Below, piece by piece: positions 46,547 through 55,878 of a DNA stretch of 64,000 nucleotides. The notes below the pieces were generated by a model. It saw only the letters and a list, made by a program, of their open reading frames with translations, searched no databases and was not told the origin of the DNA. Origin of the DNA: Bacteroidales bacterium (lineage in GTDB: Bacteria; Bacteroidota; Bacteroidia; Bacteroidales; UBA3824); contig JAFXZT010000043.1 of assembly GCA_017541145.1 (NCBI GenBank), forward strand, positions 1 through 64,000. The letters run 5' to 3'. The position numbers and the translations under genes are program-made. Each line of letters begins with the position of its first letter. Position 1 is the first letter of the stretch.

Positions 46547-47761
46547 TTAGAATGCAATATCGATGTGAGAACAGAAATTATATTTCGGGTCATTTCTTTC
46601 AATCAGACTTCTTTCTTCGTAAGTTTTGTTGATTTTCAGTCTTCGATTAAAAATTGTTTTACCTTTTACTTTTACGACTACAGGCTTTTCCAGATTTGCC
46701 ATTTTTTCGGTCAGCATTATGGTAAGGTGTGTGTAATCTGATTGTAGTATTTCTACAACATTGTTGTTGTATGTTGCGATTACTTTTTTACCTTGTTTTG
46801 CTTCGCCTTTCGGGACTTTTATCCAGTAGCAGTTTTCTGATGCAACATCGCTTTGTTCCCAAATGATTTTTGACGGATACGGATTTCTTTCTTGAAAATT
46901 TAGCCATACTTGGTCTATTTTCAAACTTACTAAATCATCTTCGCTGTTTTGTTCCTCAATTGAAACACTTGTATTGTAGCCTCTTTTTTGTTCGTTGGTA
47001 CGCAAAGTGTTCAATTCTTCGGAAACTTTTTTACAAGAAATTACCATATTGGTATCCGGATTGTTTGCATTGCACCAAATTCTTGTCGGTACGTTATAAA
47101 GATTTGTTAAAGAAGTATTATTAGGATTACCCGAAATAATGGCTACAGCTGCAAATTTATCGGGATGACGTGTAGCTATTTTCCATACTTCTTCACCGCC
47201 AATTAGATATACTTTGTTGGGATTGAAATAATAATATGCTGTTAATAGATTTATTATTTCACAACAAATACTGTCTTTCATATCAATACTTGTAGAATCA
47301 GAAGTTATAGGATGAACAAAAATATCTTTTGTTGTAACGCCGAATTTGTTTGGTCTGTCTGCTATTGTGTAATCATTATTGTATATAATTTTATCTGACG
47401 AATCATCTTTTTTGTATTCTTCATTCAAAAAAGAAATATAAAGTGCTGTTTCCGGAGTAGATTTCCCAATTTCTGTTTCAATTTCATAATGTATTTTTGT
47501 ATTGTTGATTTTTACATATTTTTCTTCATTTTCTTTTTTATATTTGCTTCGTAGATTTATTCGCCATTCTGATTCAGGATCATTGTTTTTCTTGTCGTTG
47601 AGAAAGTTTGAATTTTGTTTAGGGAGAGGATCAGAACTGAAAAATACTGCTAAAAATAATTTGAATGTAGCTATACTTGCGAATAATAAAAATACGATTG
47701 ATAATCCTGCTATTGTTGTTATTAGTTTGCGTTTTTCTTTTTTTGTGAATATGTGTCTCAT
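46547..47761 (-). CDS. Membrane-anchored alpha/beta-hydrolase-like protein without its nucleophile
   Basis: 404 aa from the ATG at 47759-47761; an upstream ATG at 47836 lies inside the terminator hairpin of the preceding operon and is rejected. The N-terminal TM anchor is at ~13-40. The middle resembles secreted carboxylesterases (NPNKVYLIGGEEVWKIATRHPDKFAAVAIISGNPN), but the G-x-S-x-G elbow reads GGEEV, with no Ser. The C-terminal beta domain (~300-400; YWIKVPKGE...VVEILQSDYTHLTIML...KPVVVKVKGKTIFN) is retained. It is probably a non-enzymatic binding protein, or uses another residue. Substrate unknown. Confidence 0.72.
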   Translation of the reverse strand: MRHIFTKKEKRKLITTIAGLSIVFLLFASIATFKLFLAVFFSSDPLPKQNSNFLNDKKNNDPESEWRINLRSKYKKENEEKYVKINNTKIHYEIETEIGKSTPETALYISFLNEEYKKDDSSDKIIYNNDYTIADRPNKFGVTTKDIFVHPITSDSTSIDMKDSICCEIINLLTAYYYFNPNKVYLIGGEEVWKIATRHPDKFAAVAIISGNPNNTSLTNLYNVPTRIWCNANNPDTNMVISCKKVSEELNTLRTNEQKRGYNTSVSIEEQNSEDDLVSLKIDQVWLNFQERNPYPSKIIWEQSDVASENCYWIKVPKGEAKQGKKVIATYNNNVVEILQSDYTHLTIMLTEKMANLEKPVVVKVKGKTIFNRRLKINKTYEERSLIERNDPKYNFCSHIDIAF

Positions 47762-47814
47762 GAATTTTTGGAATTTATTGTTTACGTTTGTAATTCTTTC
47801 TTTACCTGATATGG

Positions 47815-47856
47815 CAAAAAATAAACTGAGTTGCATAATTTAGCAATTCAGTTTAT
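47815..47856 (-). terminator. Terminator of the nfeD-qmcA operon
   Basis: Arms 47821-47834 and 47843-47856 match at 13 of 14 positions. On the minus strand the stem is followed by TTTATTTTTTGCC. It covers the upstream alternative ATG of the next gene. Confidence 0.75.
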
Positions 47857-47882
47857 TTAATGCTAATAATTTGTGGAACAGA

Positions 47883-48875
47883 TTATTTTGTTTCTTTCAA
47901 AAGTTCTTTGATACCGCCGATACTTCCCATAACGGAAGTAGCTTCGTAAGGCATGAAAACAGTTTTGTTGTTTTCGCCGGTAGAAAGTTCTTTCATCATT
48001 TCGATGTATTTCTGAGCGATTAAGTATTGAGCCGGATTGCCGGAATTGCCGAGTTTTTCTGCAACTTTTTGAATTGCAATACCTTCAGCTTCAGCGATTT
48101 TTTGTATTGCGATAGCTTCAGCTTCAGCATTTCTCATTCTTGCAGCAGCTTCACCTTCAGCCTTGAGAATAGCTTGTTGTTTTTCAGCTTCAGCGCGGTT
48201 TATCATCGCAGCTTTAGCACCTTCAGATGCCAAAATTTGTGATGCTTTTTCACCTTCAGAAGTAAGAATTGCAGCACGTTTGTTACGCTCTGCCTGCATT
48301 TGTTTTTCCATAGCTGTAAGTACGCTCTTCGGAGGAGTGATGTCCTGAAGTTCTACACGGTTTACTTTTACGCCCCATTTGTCTGTAGCATCATCGAGTA
48401 CGGCGCGAAGTTTTGTGTTGATTGTATCTCTTGAGGTAAGAGTTTCATCAAGTTCGAGTTCGCCGATGATATTTCTAAGTGTGGTTTGAGTAAGTTTTTC
48501 AATCGCATTAGGCAAGTTGTCGATTTCGTAAGCTGCTTTAAAAGGATCCATAATTTGGAAATAAAGCAATGCATTGATTTCGGTCTGAACATTATCTTTT
48601 GTAATAACGTTCTGTTTGTCAAAATCATAAACTTGCTCTCTTAAATCGATAGTTGTAGAGTTGTAATAATTACCGTTTCTTAGAATCACGATGTTTTTCG
48701 CCTTGTCGATAAACGGAATTATGATGTTGATACCCGGAGAAAGAATTGAATGAAATTTTCCAAGTCTTTCAATAATTTTGGTTTCTGACTGAGGAATTAT
48801 CACCAAAGTCTTTTTTACAAAAATGATTGCAAATATCAAAATTGCAACCAATACGAAGAGTGTTGTCGGTTCCAT
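47883..48875 (-). CDS. qmcA: SPFH/band-7 protein (stomatin/QmcA-like)
   Basis: 330 aa. An N-terminal membrane anchor (~5-24) is followed by an SPFH domain (VIIPQSETKIIERLGKFHSILSPGINIIIPFID, ~28-200) and a long Ala/Glu-rich coiled coil (~200-280; repeated AEAEAIAIQKIAEAEG). SPFH proteins oligomerise in membranes and organise protein complexes. It lies 11 bp after an NfeD gene, the classic partnership. Confidence 0.94.
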   Translation of the reverse strand: MEPTTLFVLVAILIFAIIFVKKTLVIIPQSETKIIERLGKFHSILSPGINIIIPFIDKAKNIVILRNGNYYNSTTIDLREQVYDFDKQNVITKDNVQTEINALLYFQIMDPFKAAYEIDNLPNAIEKLTQTTLRNIIGELELDETLTSRDTINTKLRAVLDDATDKWGVKVNRVELQDITPPKSVLTAMEKQMQAERNKRAAILTSEGEKASQILASEGAKAAMINRAEAEKQQAILKAEGEAAARMRNAEAEAIAIQKIAEAEGIAIQKVAEKLGNSGNPAQYLIAQKYIEMMKELSTGENNKTVFMPYEATSVMGSIGGIKELLKETK

Positions 48876-48886
48876 ATTTGTATTTT

Positions 48887-49315
48887 TTATATTTGTTTTA
48901 CTATAATAATTGTACTTTTTCTGTCAATGATTTCTACGATTTGGTCTTTGGATATTTCTTGAGAATCAATACTTTGAGCTTTCCAAACATCGCCGTCAAG
49001 AGCTACGCGTCCATAACCGTTATTCACTATAGTTTCCACAACTTTGCCGTTTCTGCCTATCATCGCATCGGCATTGCTTTTACGACCTTTGTTTCTGTGT
49101 AGATATTTTAGTGTTATCGGTCTCAAGAAGAAAATACTTGCTGCTGAAAATACAGCAAAAACTATTACTTGAACTGTTAGACCAAATCCTAATAATGATG
49201 CAAATATTGAAAATATTGCACCGATACTAAAACAAATCATAAAAAAATTGCCTGCAATAAGTTCTATTACTAAAAATCCTATCGCTGCAATTATCCAAAT
49301 TAAATGCATGCTCAT
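48887..49315 (-). CDS. NfeD family membrane protein
   Basis: 142 aa of the short NfeD type: three to four TM helices (~5-68) and a C-terminal OB-fold domain (~80-142; MIGRNGKVVETIVNNGYGRVALDGDVWKAQS). The long-form Ser protease domain is absent. It works with SPFH proteins in membrane quality control; the SPFH gene is directly downstream. Confidence 0.93.
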   Translation of the reverse strand: MSMHLIWIIAAIGFLVIELIAGNFFMICFSIGAIFSIFASLLGFGLTVQVIVFAVFSAASIFFLRPITLKYLHRNKGRKSNADAMIGRNGKVVETIVNNGYGRVALDGDVWKAQSIDSQEISKDQIVEIIDRKSTIIIVKQI

Positions 49316-49331
49316 AATTATAAAATTTTTC

Positions 49332-49363
49332 CAAATATATATAGTTTTATTACAAACTACAAA
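49332..49363 (-). promoter_or_regulatory. Promoter of the nfeD-qmcA operon
   Basis: Minus strand TTTG (complement of 49360-49363), 20-nt spacer, TATATTTG (complement of 49332-49339). Confidence 0.7.
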
Positions 49364-49429
49364 ATTTATAGTTAAATATTTTTAGATTATGTTATATGTT
49401 GATGTGATTGAAAGTGGGGGAGAAGTATA

Positions 49430-49464
49430 TAAAAAAAGAGACTGCCTAAAAATTAGACAATCTC
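49430..49464 (-). terminator. Terminator of the purM-prfA-pyrF operon
   Basis: A 12-position stem with two mismatches spans 49438-49464 and is followed on the minus strand by a TTTTTTT run (complement of 49431-49437). Confidence 0.7.
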
Positions 49465-49494
49465 TTTATCTCTTGTTTTGGGGTAAACGACAAT

Positions 49495-50337
49495 TTATTT
49501 TCTCTGAGAGTTTTTGTTGTCTTCCAAAAGTTTTTTCATTTGAGTTTGAAGCAAAGCCGCAGATTCGTTGGCTTTTTCAGCGAAATCGGTACCGTTGCTT
49601 GCGTAAATAATTCCGCGTGAAGAATTTACCAAAAGACCGCAAGTATCGTTCATACCAAATTCTGCTACGTCCTGAAGACTTCCGCCCTGAGCTCCTACGC
49701 CCGGTACAAGTAAGAAATTGTTTTTAGCAATTTTTCTTATTTGTTGAAATTTATATGCTTGAGTTGCTCCTGCAACAAACATAATTCTGTTTTCATCGCC
49801 CCAAAGCTGACCGTATTTCAATGTTTTCTCAAAAAGATATTCATTAGATTCTTTTTCCTGAATTACTTGAAAATCCGATGCTGAAGGATTGCTTGTAAGA
49901 GCGAGAATTATTGCCCATTTGCCTTCGTATTCCAAAAATGGAGATATCGAATCTTTTCCCATGTAAGGCGACAATGTTACGGCATCAAACGGCATTTGCT
50001 CAAAAAATGTCTTAGCGTACATCTTGCAAGTATTGCCGATATCGCCGCGTTTGCAGTCTGCAATGAGAAATATTCCCGGATAGTTTTTCTTGATATATTC
50101 GGCAGTTTTCTGCAACGATTCCCAACCCTTGGCACCCAACGCTTCATAAAATGCAGTGTTCGGTTTGTATGCAATAGCATATTCTTGAGTTGCGTCAACT
50201 ATCTGTTTATTGAATTCAAATATCGGGTCTTCCTCTTTTTGCAAAAATTCAGGAATTTTTGTGATATCAGTATCCAATCCAACACAGAGAAACGAATTTT
50301 TCTTCTGTATCTTGTTGTAAATGTCGCGGTAATTCAT
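49495..50337 (-). CDS. pyrF: Orotidine 5'-phosphate decarboxylase
   Basis: 280 aa, the longer type found in Bacteroidota. The TIM-barrel core has FLCVGLDTD and the catalytic segment [14 protein letters not shown] with the Lys of the D-x-K-x-x-D array, then [11 protein letters not shown] and [10 protein letters not shown]. It makes UMP from OMP, the last step of pyrimidine synthesis. It lies 21 bp downstream of prfA. Confidence 0.96.
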   Translation of the reverse strand: MNYRDIYNKIQKKNSFLCVGLDTDITKIPEFLQKEEDPIFEFNKQIVDATQEYAIAYKPNTAFYEALGAKGWESLQKTAEYIKKNYPGIFLIADCKRGDIGNTCKMYAKTFFEQMPFDAVTLSPYMGKDSISPFLEYEGKWAIILALTSNPSASDFQVIQEKESNEYLFEKTLKYGQLWGDENRIMFVAGATQAYKFQQIRKIAKNNFLLVPGVGAQGGSLQDVAEFGMNDTCGLLVNSSRGIIYASNGTDFAEKANESAALLQTQMKKLLEDNKNSQRK

Positions 50338-50358
50338 AGTAGCGTTATTATGTATTTA

Positions 50359-51450
50359 TTATAATCCAGATGCTTTTAATCTTTCTGCGTTTTCTGCAAT
50401 TTGCAGTTTCTCAATAATTTCGTCGATTTCTCCATCCATTACAATCGGAAGGTTGTAAAGTGTCAGGTTGATACGATGGTCTGTAACACGTGACTGTGGA
50501 TAGTTGTAAGTACGGATCTTTGCAGAGCGGTCTCCGGTTGATACCATAGTCTTTCTCTGTGAACCTACTTTGTCGAGATATTTCTGATATTCAATTGCAT
50601 AAAGTCTTGAACGCAATTCTTTCATTGCTTTTTCAAGGTTCTTTATTTGTGACTTTTCGTCTTGACATGTTACAACCAAACCTGTTGGGATGTGTGTAAG
50701 ACGAATAGCTGAATATGTAGTGTTAACTGACTGACCGCCGGGACCTGATGAACAGTAAGTATCTTTTCTAACATCAGATTCTTTGAGGTCAACATCAAAC
50801 TCACCGGCTTCCGGTAATACAACAACAGATGCTGCCGAAGTGTGAATACGTCCCTGAGTTTCTGTAGCCGGTACGCGTTGTACACGGTGAACTCCCGATT
50901 CGTATTTCATAATTCCGTAAACACCTTCAGTATTGGAAGATACTGTAAGTACAATTTCCTTGTAACCGCCCATTGTACCTTCAGTAAATCTTGTTACTTC
51001 CACTTTCCAATGGCGTTTTTCAAAATATTTACAATACATCCTGTACAAGTCGCCGGCAAAAATTGCAGCCTCGTCGCCGCCAGTACCGCCACGGATTTCA
51101 AAAATCGCATTTTTCTCATCCTCAGGGTCTTTCGGCAATAACATAATCTTGATATCTTCTTCCATCTTCGGGAGACTTTCAGTAAGACTCTCAAGTTCTT
51201 CCTTCGCCATCTCTTTCATTTCCTCGTCGCTTTCGTTCTTGAGGATTGCTTTGGCGTCGTCTATATTTGATAATACATTTTTGTATTCTTCGTAAGTCTT
51301 GATTAACGGCTCAAGTTCTTTGAATTCTTTGTTGAGAGCCACATAGCGTTTCATATCAGACATCACGTCTGGTTCATTTACAAGTTTTGACACTTCGTCA
51401 AATCTCTGTTTTACGCCTTCAAGTTTTTCAAGTATTAAATTTTCTGCCAT
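50359..51450 (-). CDS. prfA: Peptide chain release factor 1
   Basis: 363 aa. Contains the GGQ motif ([19 protein letters not shown]) that triggers peptide release and the PAT tripeptide ([15 protein letters not shown]) that reads UAA/UAG, separating it from RF2. It lies 27 bp downstream of purM; the purM-prfA-pyrF order is common in Bacteroidales. Confidence 0.98.
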   Translation of the reverse strand: MAENLILEKLEGVKQRFDEVSKLVNEPDVMSDMKRYVALNKEFKELEPLIKTYEEYKNVLSNIDDAKAILKNESDEEMKEMAKEELESLTESLPKMEEDIKIMLLPKDPEDEKNAIFEIRGGTGGDEAAIFAGDLYRMYCKYFEKRHWKVEVTRFTEGTMGGYKEIVLTVSSNTEGVYGIMKYESGVHRVQRVPATETQGRIHTSAASVVVLPEAGEFDVDLKESDVRKDTYCSSGPGGQSVNTTYSAIRLTHIPTGLVVTCQDEKSQIKNLEKAMKELRSRLYAIEYQKYLDKVGSQRKTMVSTGDRSAKIRTYNYPQSRVTDHRINLTLYNLPIVMDGEIDEIIEKLQIAENAERLKASGL

Positions 51451-51477
51451 TTTCTATTTATGTATTCTCTAATATAA

Positions 51478-52650
51478 TCAATTGTAAATAAATTCTCCTT
51501 TGTCGCTTTTTATCGTTACTTGTTTTTTGTCTGACTTTTCTACGTGTCCTATCACCTTGGCATCCACGTTGAAAGACTTAGAGATTTCAATAATACCTTT
51601 AGCCGATTCTTCGTCGGTATAAATCTCAAAACGATGTCCCATGTTGAAAACTTTGTACATCTCTTTCCATGGAGTGCGACTTTGTTCCTGAATCATTTGG
51701 AATAGGATAGGAGTCTCAAACAAGTTGTCTTTTATCACATGTACATCTTTTACAAAATTCAAAACTTTGGTTTGAGCACCGCCTGAGCAGTGAATCATTC
51801 CGGAAATTTTGCCTTTATAATTTTCCAACACCTTTTTCACAATAGGTGCGTAAGTTCTGGTAGGAGACAAAACCAATTTGCCGACTGTTAATCCCGGATG
51901 ACCTTCCACCGGGTCGGTAAGATTGTATTTGCCCGAATATACCAAATCCTCCGGAATAGAGTGATCGTATGTTTCCGGATATTTCTCAGCTACTTTTTTA
52001 TTGAATACATCATGACGTGCCGAAGTAAGACCGTTGCTACCCATGCCGCCATTGTATTCAGTTTCGTAACTTGCTTGTCCTGAAGACGCCAAACCTACAA
52101 TTACATCGCCCGGTTTGATATTACATTCTATAACATCTTCGCGTTTCATTCTGGCAACCACAGTGCTGTCTACAATAATAGTTCTCGACAAGTCGCCAAC
52201 ATCCGCAGTTTCACCACCTGTACCATAAATCTCAATGCCATAGCTTCTTAATTGAGACATCAATTGGTCGGTAGAATTAATAACTTCAGAAATTACAGAT
52301 CCCGGAATCAAATTGGCATTTCTGCCGATAGTGGAAGAAACCAAGATTTTGTCAACAGCGCCCACGCAAATCAGGTCGTCAACATTCATTATGAGCGAAT
52401 CCTGTGCGATTCCTTTCCAAACCGACATATCGCCGGTCTCTTTCCAATATGCGTAAGCTAATGACGACTTTGTACCTGCGCCGTCGGCATGCATTATCAC
52501 ACAATATTTACTATCGCCCGATAATATATCAGGTACTACTTTACAAAATGCGTTGGGGAAAACACCCTTGTCGATGTTCTTGATAGCGTTGTGCACGTCA
52601 GTTTTGGATGCTGACACGCCACGTTTTCCGTATCTCAAATCTTCTTCCAT
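51478..52650 (-). CDS. purM: Phosphoribosylformylglycinamidine cyclo-ligase (AIR synthetase)
   Basis: 390 aa, the longer Bacteroidota form. PurM/ThiL-type ATP-binding fold with HADGAGTKSSLAY, MNVDDLICVGA, GTGGETADVGDLSRT, VGLASSGQASYETEYNGG and a C-terminal GMIHCSGGAQTKVL. It closes the imidazole ring in purine synthesis. First gene of the purM-prfA-pyrF operon, with a good promoter 32 bp upstream. Confidence 0.93.
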   Translation of the reverse strand: MEEDLRYGKRGVSASKTDVHNAIKNIDKGVFPNAFCKVVPDILSGDSKYCVIMHADGAGTKSSLAYAYWKETGDMSVWKGIAQDSLIMNVDDLICVGAVDKILVSSTIGRNANLIPGSVISEVINSTDQLMSQLRSYGIEIYGTGGETADVGDLSRTIIVDSTVVARMKREDVIECNIKPGDVIVGLASSGQASYETEYNGGMGSNGLTSARHDVFNKKVAEKYPETYDHSIPEDLVYSGKYNLTDPVEGHPGLTVGKLVLSPTRTYAPIVKKVLENYKGKISGMIHCSGGAQTKVLNFVKDVHVIKDNLFETPILFQMIQEQSRTPWKEMYKVFNMGHRFEIYTDEESAKGIIEISKSFNVDAKVIGHVEKSDKKQVTIKSDKGEFIYN

Positions 52651-52681
52651 CTTTCCGTATTAGTATATGTATAATTTCTTG

Positions 52682-52712
52682 CAAAATTATCTTATATTAT
52701 CGAATTTACAAA
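52682..52712 (-). promoter_or_regulatory. Promoter of the purM-prfA-pyrF operon
   Basis: Minus strand TTTG (complement of 52709-52712), 19-nt spacer, TAATTTTG (complement of 52682-52689). Confidence 0.65.
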
Positions 52713-52732
52713 AAAAAAGTGGGGTTGCATGC

Positions 52733-52770
52733 AAAAAAAAAGCCTGACTTAGAAAATTCTAAATCAGGCT
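52733..52770 (-). terminator. Terminator of the rplM-rpsI-rpsB-tsf operon
   Basis: AGCCTGACTTAGA (52741-52753) pairs with TCTAAATCAGGCT (52758-52770) with one mismatch and is followed on the minus strand by a nine-T run. Confidence 0.85.
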
Positions 52771-52799
52771 GTATTTTGATTTTACTAAATTCTGTAGAA

Positions 52800-53789
52800 T
52801 TAAGCTTCCAAACCGTAACGGATGAATGAAGTAACAGTCAAATCCTTGTCAGCATTCTGAAGGTACTGACGAATAGTGATCTTGTTATCTTGTTCATATT
52901 TCTGGTTGAGAAGAGTTACTTCTTCGTAGAACTTATTGATACGACCCTTAGAGATGTTATCAATCATCTGTTGAGGAATAACAGTTTCAGCAGCAACTTT
53001 AGCTTTGATTTCTTTAGCCAACTGACCTTGTTCTTCAGTGATCCATCCCTTAGTGATGTTAGAAGCGATGTGGTCATCAGAATCTACGTGAGCAGGGTTG
53101 ATGCCTTCTTTCTTGAGAGCAGCTTCGATTTTCTTCTGGATTTGTTCCTGAAGAGTTTTTTCTTTAGCAACTTCAAGTTCTTTGTCGATAACTTCCTGAG
53201 AGATACCATCTTTGTCAACAGCGATAGGAGCCATTGCAGCAACCTGCATAGCAACGTTCTTAGCTACAGTAGCATCAACAGCCTTGTTGTAAGCAACGAT
53301 AGCTGTAAGTCTGTTACCCATGTGGTTGTATACGTTGGTAGCTTCGCCGGCGATTTTACCGTAGAAAGCCAATTCGATTTTCTCACCGATAACACCGGTT
53401 TGGTTCATTACCTCGTCTTGAATAGTGCCTTTGCCGTAAGGAAGAGCCTTTACAGCTTCGATATCAGCAGCATCAGCAGCAATAGCAGCAGCGAGGATGT
53501 CGTTACCAAATTTGATGAAGTCAGCATTCTTAGCAACAAAGTCTGTTTCGCAATTGAGAGAAACAACATAAGCTTTTTTACCGTCAGCAGAAGTGCCACC
53601 GATAACATAACCTTCTTTAGCTTCTCTGTCAGCACGCTTGCTAGCTACCTTCTGACCTTTTTTACGAAGGATGTCAGTAGCAGCATCAAAGTCGCCGTTA
53701 GCTTCAGCCAATGCCTTCTTGCAATCCATCATACCTGCGCCGGTAAGATCTCTAAGTTTCTTAACGTCGCTTGCTTTAATATCAGCCAT
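52800..53789 (-). CDS. tsf: Elongation factor Ts
   Basis: 329 aa, the longer Bacteroidota form. The N-terminal UBA-like domain (VKKLRDLTGAGMMDCKKALAEANGD) is diagnostic, followed by the core domain VVSLNCETDFVAKN. It recycles EF-Tu by exchanging GDP for GTP. It lies 33 bp downstream of rpsB. Confidence 0.98.
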   Translation of the reverse strand: MADIKASDVKKLRDLTGAGMMDCKKALAEANGDFDAATDILRKKGQKVASKRADREAKEGYVIGGTSADGKKAYVVSLNCETDFVAKNADFIKFGNDILAAAIAADAADIEAVKALPYGKGTIQDEVMNQTGVIGEKIELAFYGKIAGEATNVYNHMGNRLTAIVAYNKAVDATVAKNVAMQVAAMAPIAVDKDGISQEVIDKELEVAKEKTLQEQIQKKIEAALKKEGINPAHVDSDDHIASNITKGWITEEQGQLAKEIKAKVAAETVIPQQMIDNISKGRINKFYEEVTLLNQKYEQDNKITIRQYLQNADKDLTVTSFIRYGLEA

Positions 53790-53822
53790 TTTATATTAAT
53801 TTTTATAAATGGGGGTTAAAGA

Positions 53823-54644
53823 TTAGTTTTCGCTTTTTTCTTCTTGAGCAGGAGCTTCTTCAGCTTTGTCAGCATCAGCTGCCTTGTTAGCTTTTCTAGC
53901 TCTTGTCTTGTTACCGCGGTTCTTGTTGCTCTTAGGAGCGTCGCCGTTGTTGTCTTTGTCAGATTTTCTTTCAGCAACACCTTCAGCGATAGCCTTTGTA
54001 ATAACATCAAGAACAATAGAAATAGATTTTGCAGCGTCGTCGTTAGCAGGAATTACGAAATCAACATCGTTAGGGTTAGAGTTTGTATCAACCATACCGA
54101 AAACAGGGATGTGAAGTCTGTGAGCTTCCTTAACAGCGATTTTTTCCTTAGTAACATCGATTACGAACAATGCAGCAGGAGTCTTTGTAAGGTCAGCAAT
54201 AGAACCCAAAGTCTTCTGCAATTTTTCTCTCTGACGTGAAATCTGAAGTTTTTCACGTTTTGAAAGTTGATCGAATGTACCGTCAGAAGCCATCTTATCG
54301 ATGGTAGCCATTTTCTTTACAGCTTTACGAATGGTAGGGAAGTTTGTCAACATACCACCTGACCAACGTTCTGTAACGTAAGGCATATTTACTGCTTGTA
54401 CTTTTTCTGCAACGATATCTTTAGCCTGCTTTTTGGTAGCAACGAAAAGAATCTTGCGACCCGATTTTGCAATTTGTTTGATAGCAGCAGCAGCTTCTTC
54501 GAGTTTTGCAGCTGTTTTGTGTAAATCTATAATGTGGATTCCGCCTCTTTCCATAAAGATGTAAGGGGCCATTGCAGGATTCCATTTTCTTTTCAAGTGA
54601 CCGAAATGTACACCTGCTTCGAGTAATTCTTCAAAACTTACCAT
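53823..54644 (-). CDS. rpsB: 30S ribosomal protein uS2
   Basis: 273 aa. The N-terminus (LLEAGVHFGHLKRKWNPAMAPYIF) and ERWSGGMLTNFPTIRK, PVFGMVDTNSNPNDVDFVIPANDDA are typical of S2. A ~45-residue charged, Ala/Lys/Glu-rich C-terminal tail extends beyond the usual end, as in other Bacteroidota. A structured RNA element lies in its 5' leader (54681-54730). Confidence 0.98.
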   Translation of the reverse strand: MVSFEELLEAGVHFGHLKRKWNPAMAPYIFMERGGIHIIDLHKTAAKLEEAAAAIKQIAKSGRKILFVATKKQAKDIVAEKVQAVNMPYVTERWSGGMLTNFPTIRKAVKKMATIDKMASDGTFDQLSKREKLQISRQREKLQKTLGSIADLTKTPAALFVIDVTKEKIAVKEAHRLHIPVFGMVDTNSNPNDVDFVIPANDDAAKSISIVLDVITKAIAEGVAERKSDKDNNGDAPKSNKNRGNKTRARKANKAADADKAEEAPAQEEKSEN

Positions 54645-54680
54645 TTTAATTTTAATGTTTGTTTACGTTCAACTAAATCA

Positions 54681-54730
54681 ATTATTGAGTAGCAATAGGA
54701 CAAATCACAAGTGCTACCGGTCTCAATAAT
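54681..54730 (-). promoter_or_regulatory. Structured leader element between rpsI and rpsB
   Basis: On the minus strand ATTATTGAG pairs with CTCAATAAT (54722-54730 with 54681-54689) and, after a 5-nt one-sided bulge (ACCGG), TAGCA pairs with TGCTA (54712-54716 with 5490-94 of the same block, 54690-54694), closing a 17-nt loop. No T-run follows. Position 37 nt before the rpsB start suits autoregulation by S2, which is inference. Confidence 0.5.
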
Positions 54731-54749
54731 TTGGATACTAAACTGAATA

Positions 54750-55139
54750 TTAACGCTTGCTGAATTGGAAGCGTTTGCGTGCACCTGGACGACCCGGTTT
54801 CTTTCTTTCTACCACTCTTGAATCGCGGCTCAAGAAACCTTCTTTCTTAAGTGCTACACGGTCTTCTGCATTGATTTCTACAAGTGCTCTTGCAATACCA
54901 AGTCTTACTGCTTCTGCCTGACCCTTGAAACCGCCGCCGTTTACGTTTGCTTTTACATCGTAATTGTTCAATACGCCGAGTTTGTTAAGAGCCTGTACGG
55001 CTACAATCTGAAATTGTGGTACTGTGAAGTACTCTTTGTAATCTTTGCCATTGATAAGGATATTGCCGTTGCCTGGGGTAACATATACACGTGCAACTGC
55101 TGCTTTTCTTCTGCCTATTGTATTTGTAACGTCTGCCAT
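54750..55139 (-). CDS. rpsI: 30S ribosomal protein uS9
   Basis: 129 aa, the usual length, with NTIGRRKAAVARVYVTPGNG at the N-terminus, GGGFKGQAEAVRLGIARAL in the middle and the basic C-terminal tail GRPGARKRFQFSKR that reaches the P site. It starts 2 bp after rplM. Confidence 0.98.
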   Translation of the reverse strand: MADVTNTIGRRKAAVARVYVTPGNGNILINGKDYKEYFTVPQFQIVAVQALNKLGVLNNYDVKANVNGGGFKGQAEAVRLGIARALVEINAEDRVALKKEGFLSRDSRVVERKKPGRPGARKRFQFSKR

Positions 55140-55141
55140 AA

Positions 55142-55603
55142 TTATCTGAGGTCGTTTAAGTTGATGAGTTTAGGCTGCTGAGCTTCTTGATTGTGCTTGT
55201 CGCCTTGATAAACTTTGAGGTTATTGATGATTGCATCTCCCAATCTTGTGTGAGGAAGCATACCACGTACAGCCTTGATAATAATTCTTTCTGGGCCGTT
55301 GCCTTTTTTTACAAAATCTTTGGCAATTTCGATTTTCTGACCACCTGGGTAACCTGAATAATGTACATATTCTTTCTGTGCCCATTTCTTACCGGTCATT
55401 CTAATCTTTTCTGCGTTGATAACTATTACGTTATCACCACAATCTACATGCGGTGTATAAGAAGCTTTGTATTTGCCTCTTAAAAGCATGGCGATTTTTG
55501 ACGCAAAGCGTCCTAATGTTTGATCTGTAGCGTCTACTAACAACCATTCTTTATTAACGGTGTTCTTGTTCAACGATACAGTTTTAAAACTTCTTGAATC
55601 CAC
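55142..55603 (-). CDS. rplM: 50S ribosomal protein uL13
   Basis: 153 aa. WLLVDATDQTLGRFASKIAMLLRGK, DNVIVINAEKIRMTGKKW and AVRGMLPHTRLG mark L13. First gene of the rplM-rpsI-rpsB-tsf operon. A TAATTTTG -7 element (complement of 55671-55678) lies ~70 bp upstream without a clear -33. Otherwise 55604-55878 is AT-rich and shows nothing more. Confidence 0.98.
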   Translation of the reverse strand: MDSRSFKTVSLNKNTVNKEWLLVDATDQTLGRFASKIAMLLRGKYKASYTPHVDCGDNVIVINAEKIRMTGKKWAQKEYVHYSGYPGGQKIEIAKDFVKKGNGPERIIIKAVRGMLPHTRLGDAIINNLKVYQGDKHNQEAQQPKLINLNDLR

Positions 55604-55878
55604 GTTTTTAAATTTTTAATGTGATTTTTTAAACTTTTAATTAATCAATTTGTGATAATAATCGGGTTTGCAAAATTACTCTTTATTTTTTATATAGCCT
55701 AATTTTTTACTCACTTTTTTCTTTAAAAAATTATTATGTTTTTATTCCGTTGACTTTCACTTACTTATAATCCATCTGTGCGCTTATTTGTAAAAAAATG
55801 CGATATAAATTGTAGTTCTTTTGAAAAAAATCTTTATCTTTCGCCCACTTACAAAAAACAATAAATAATCGAAAAACT

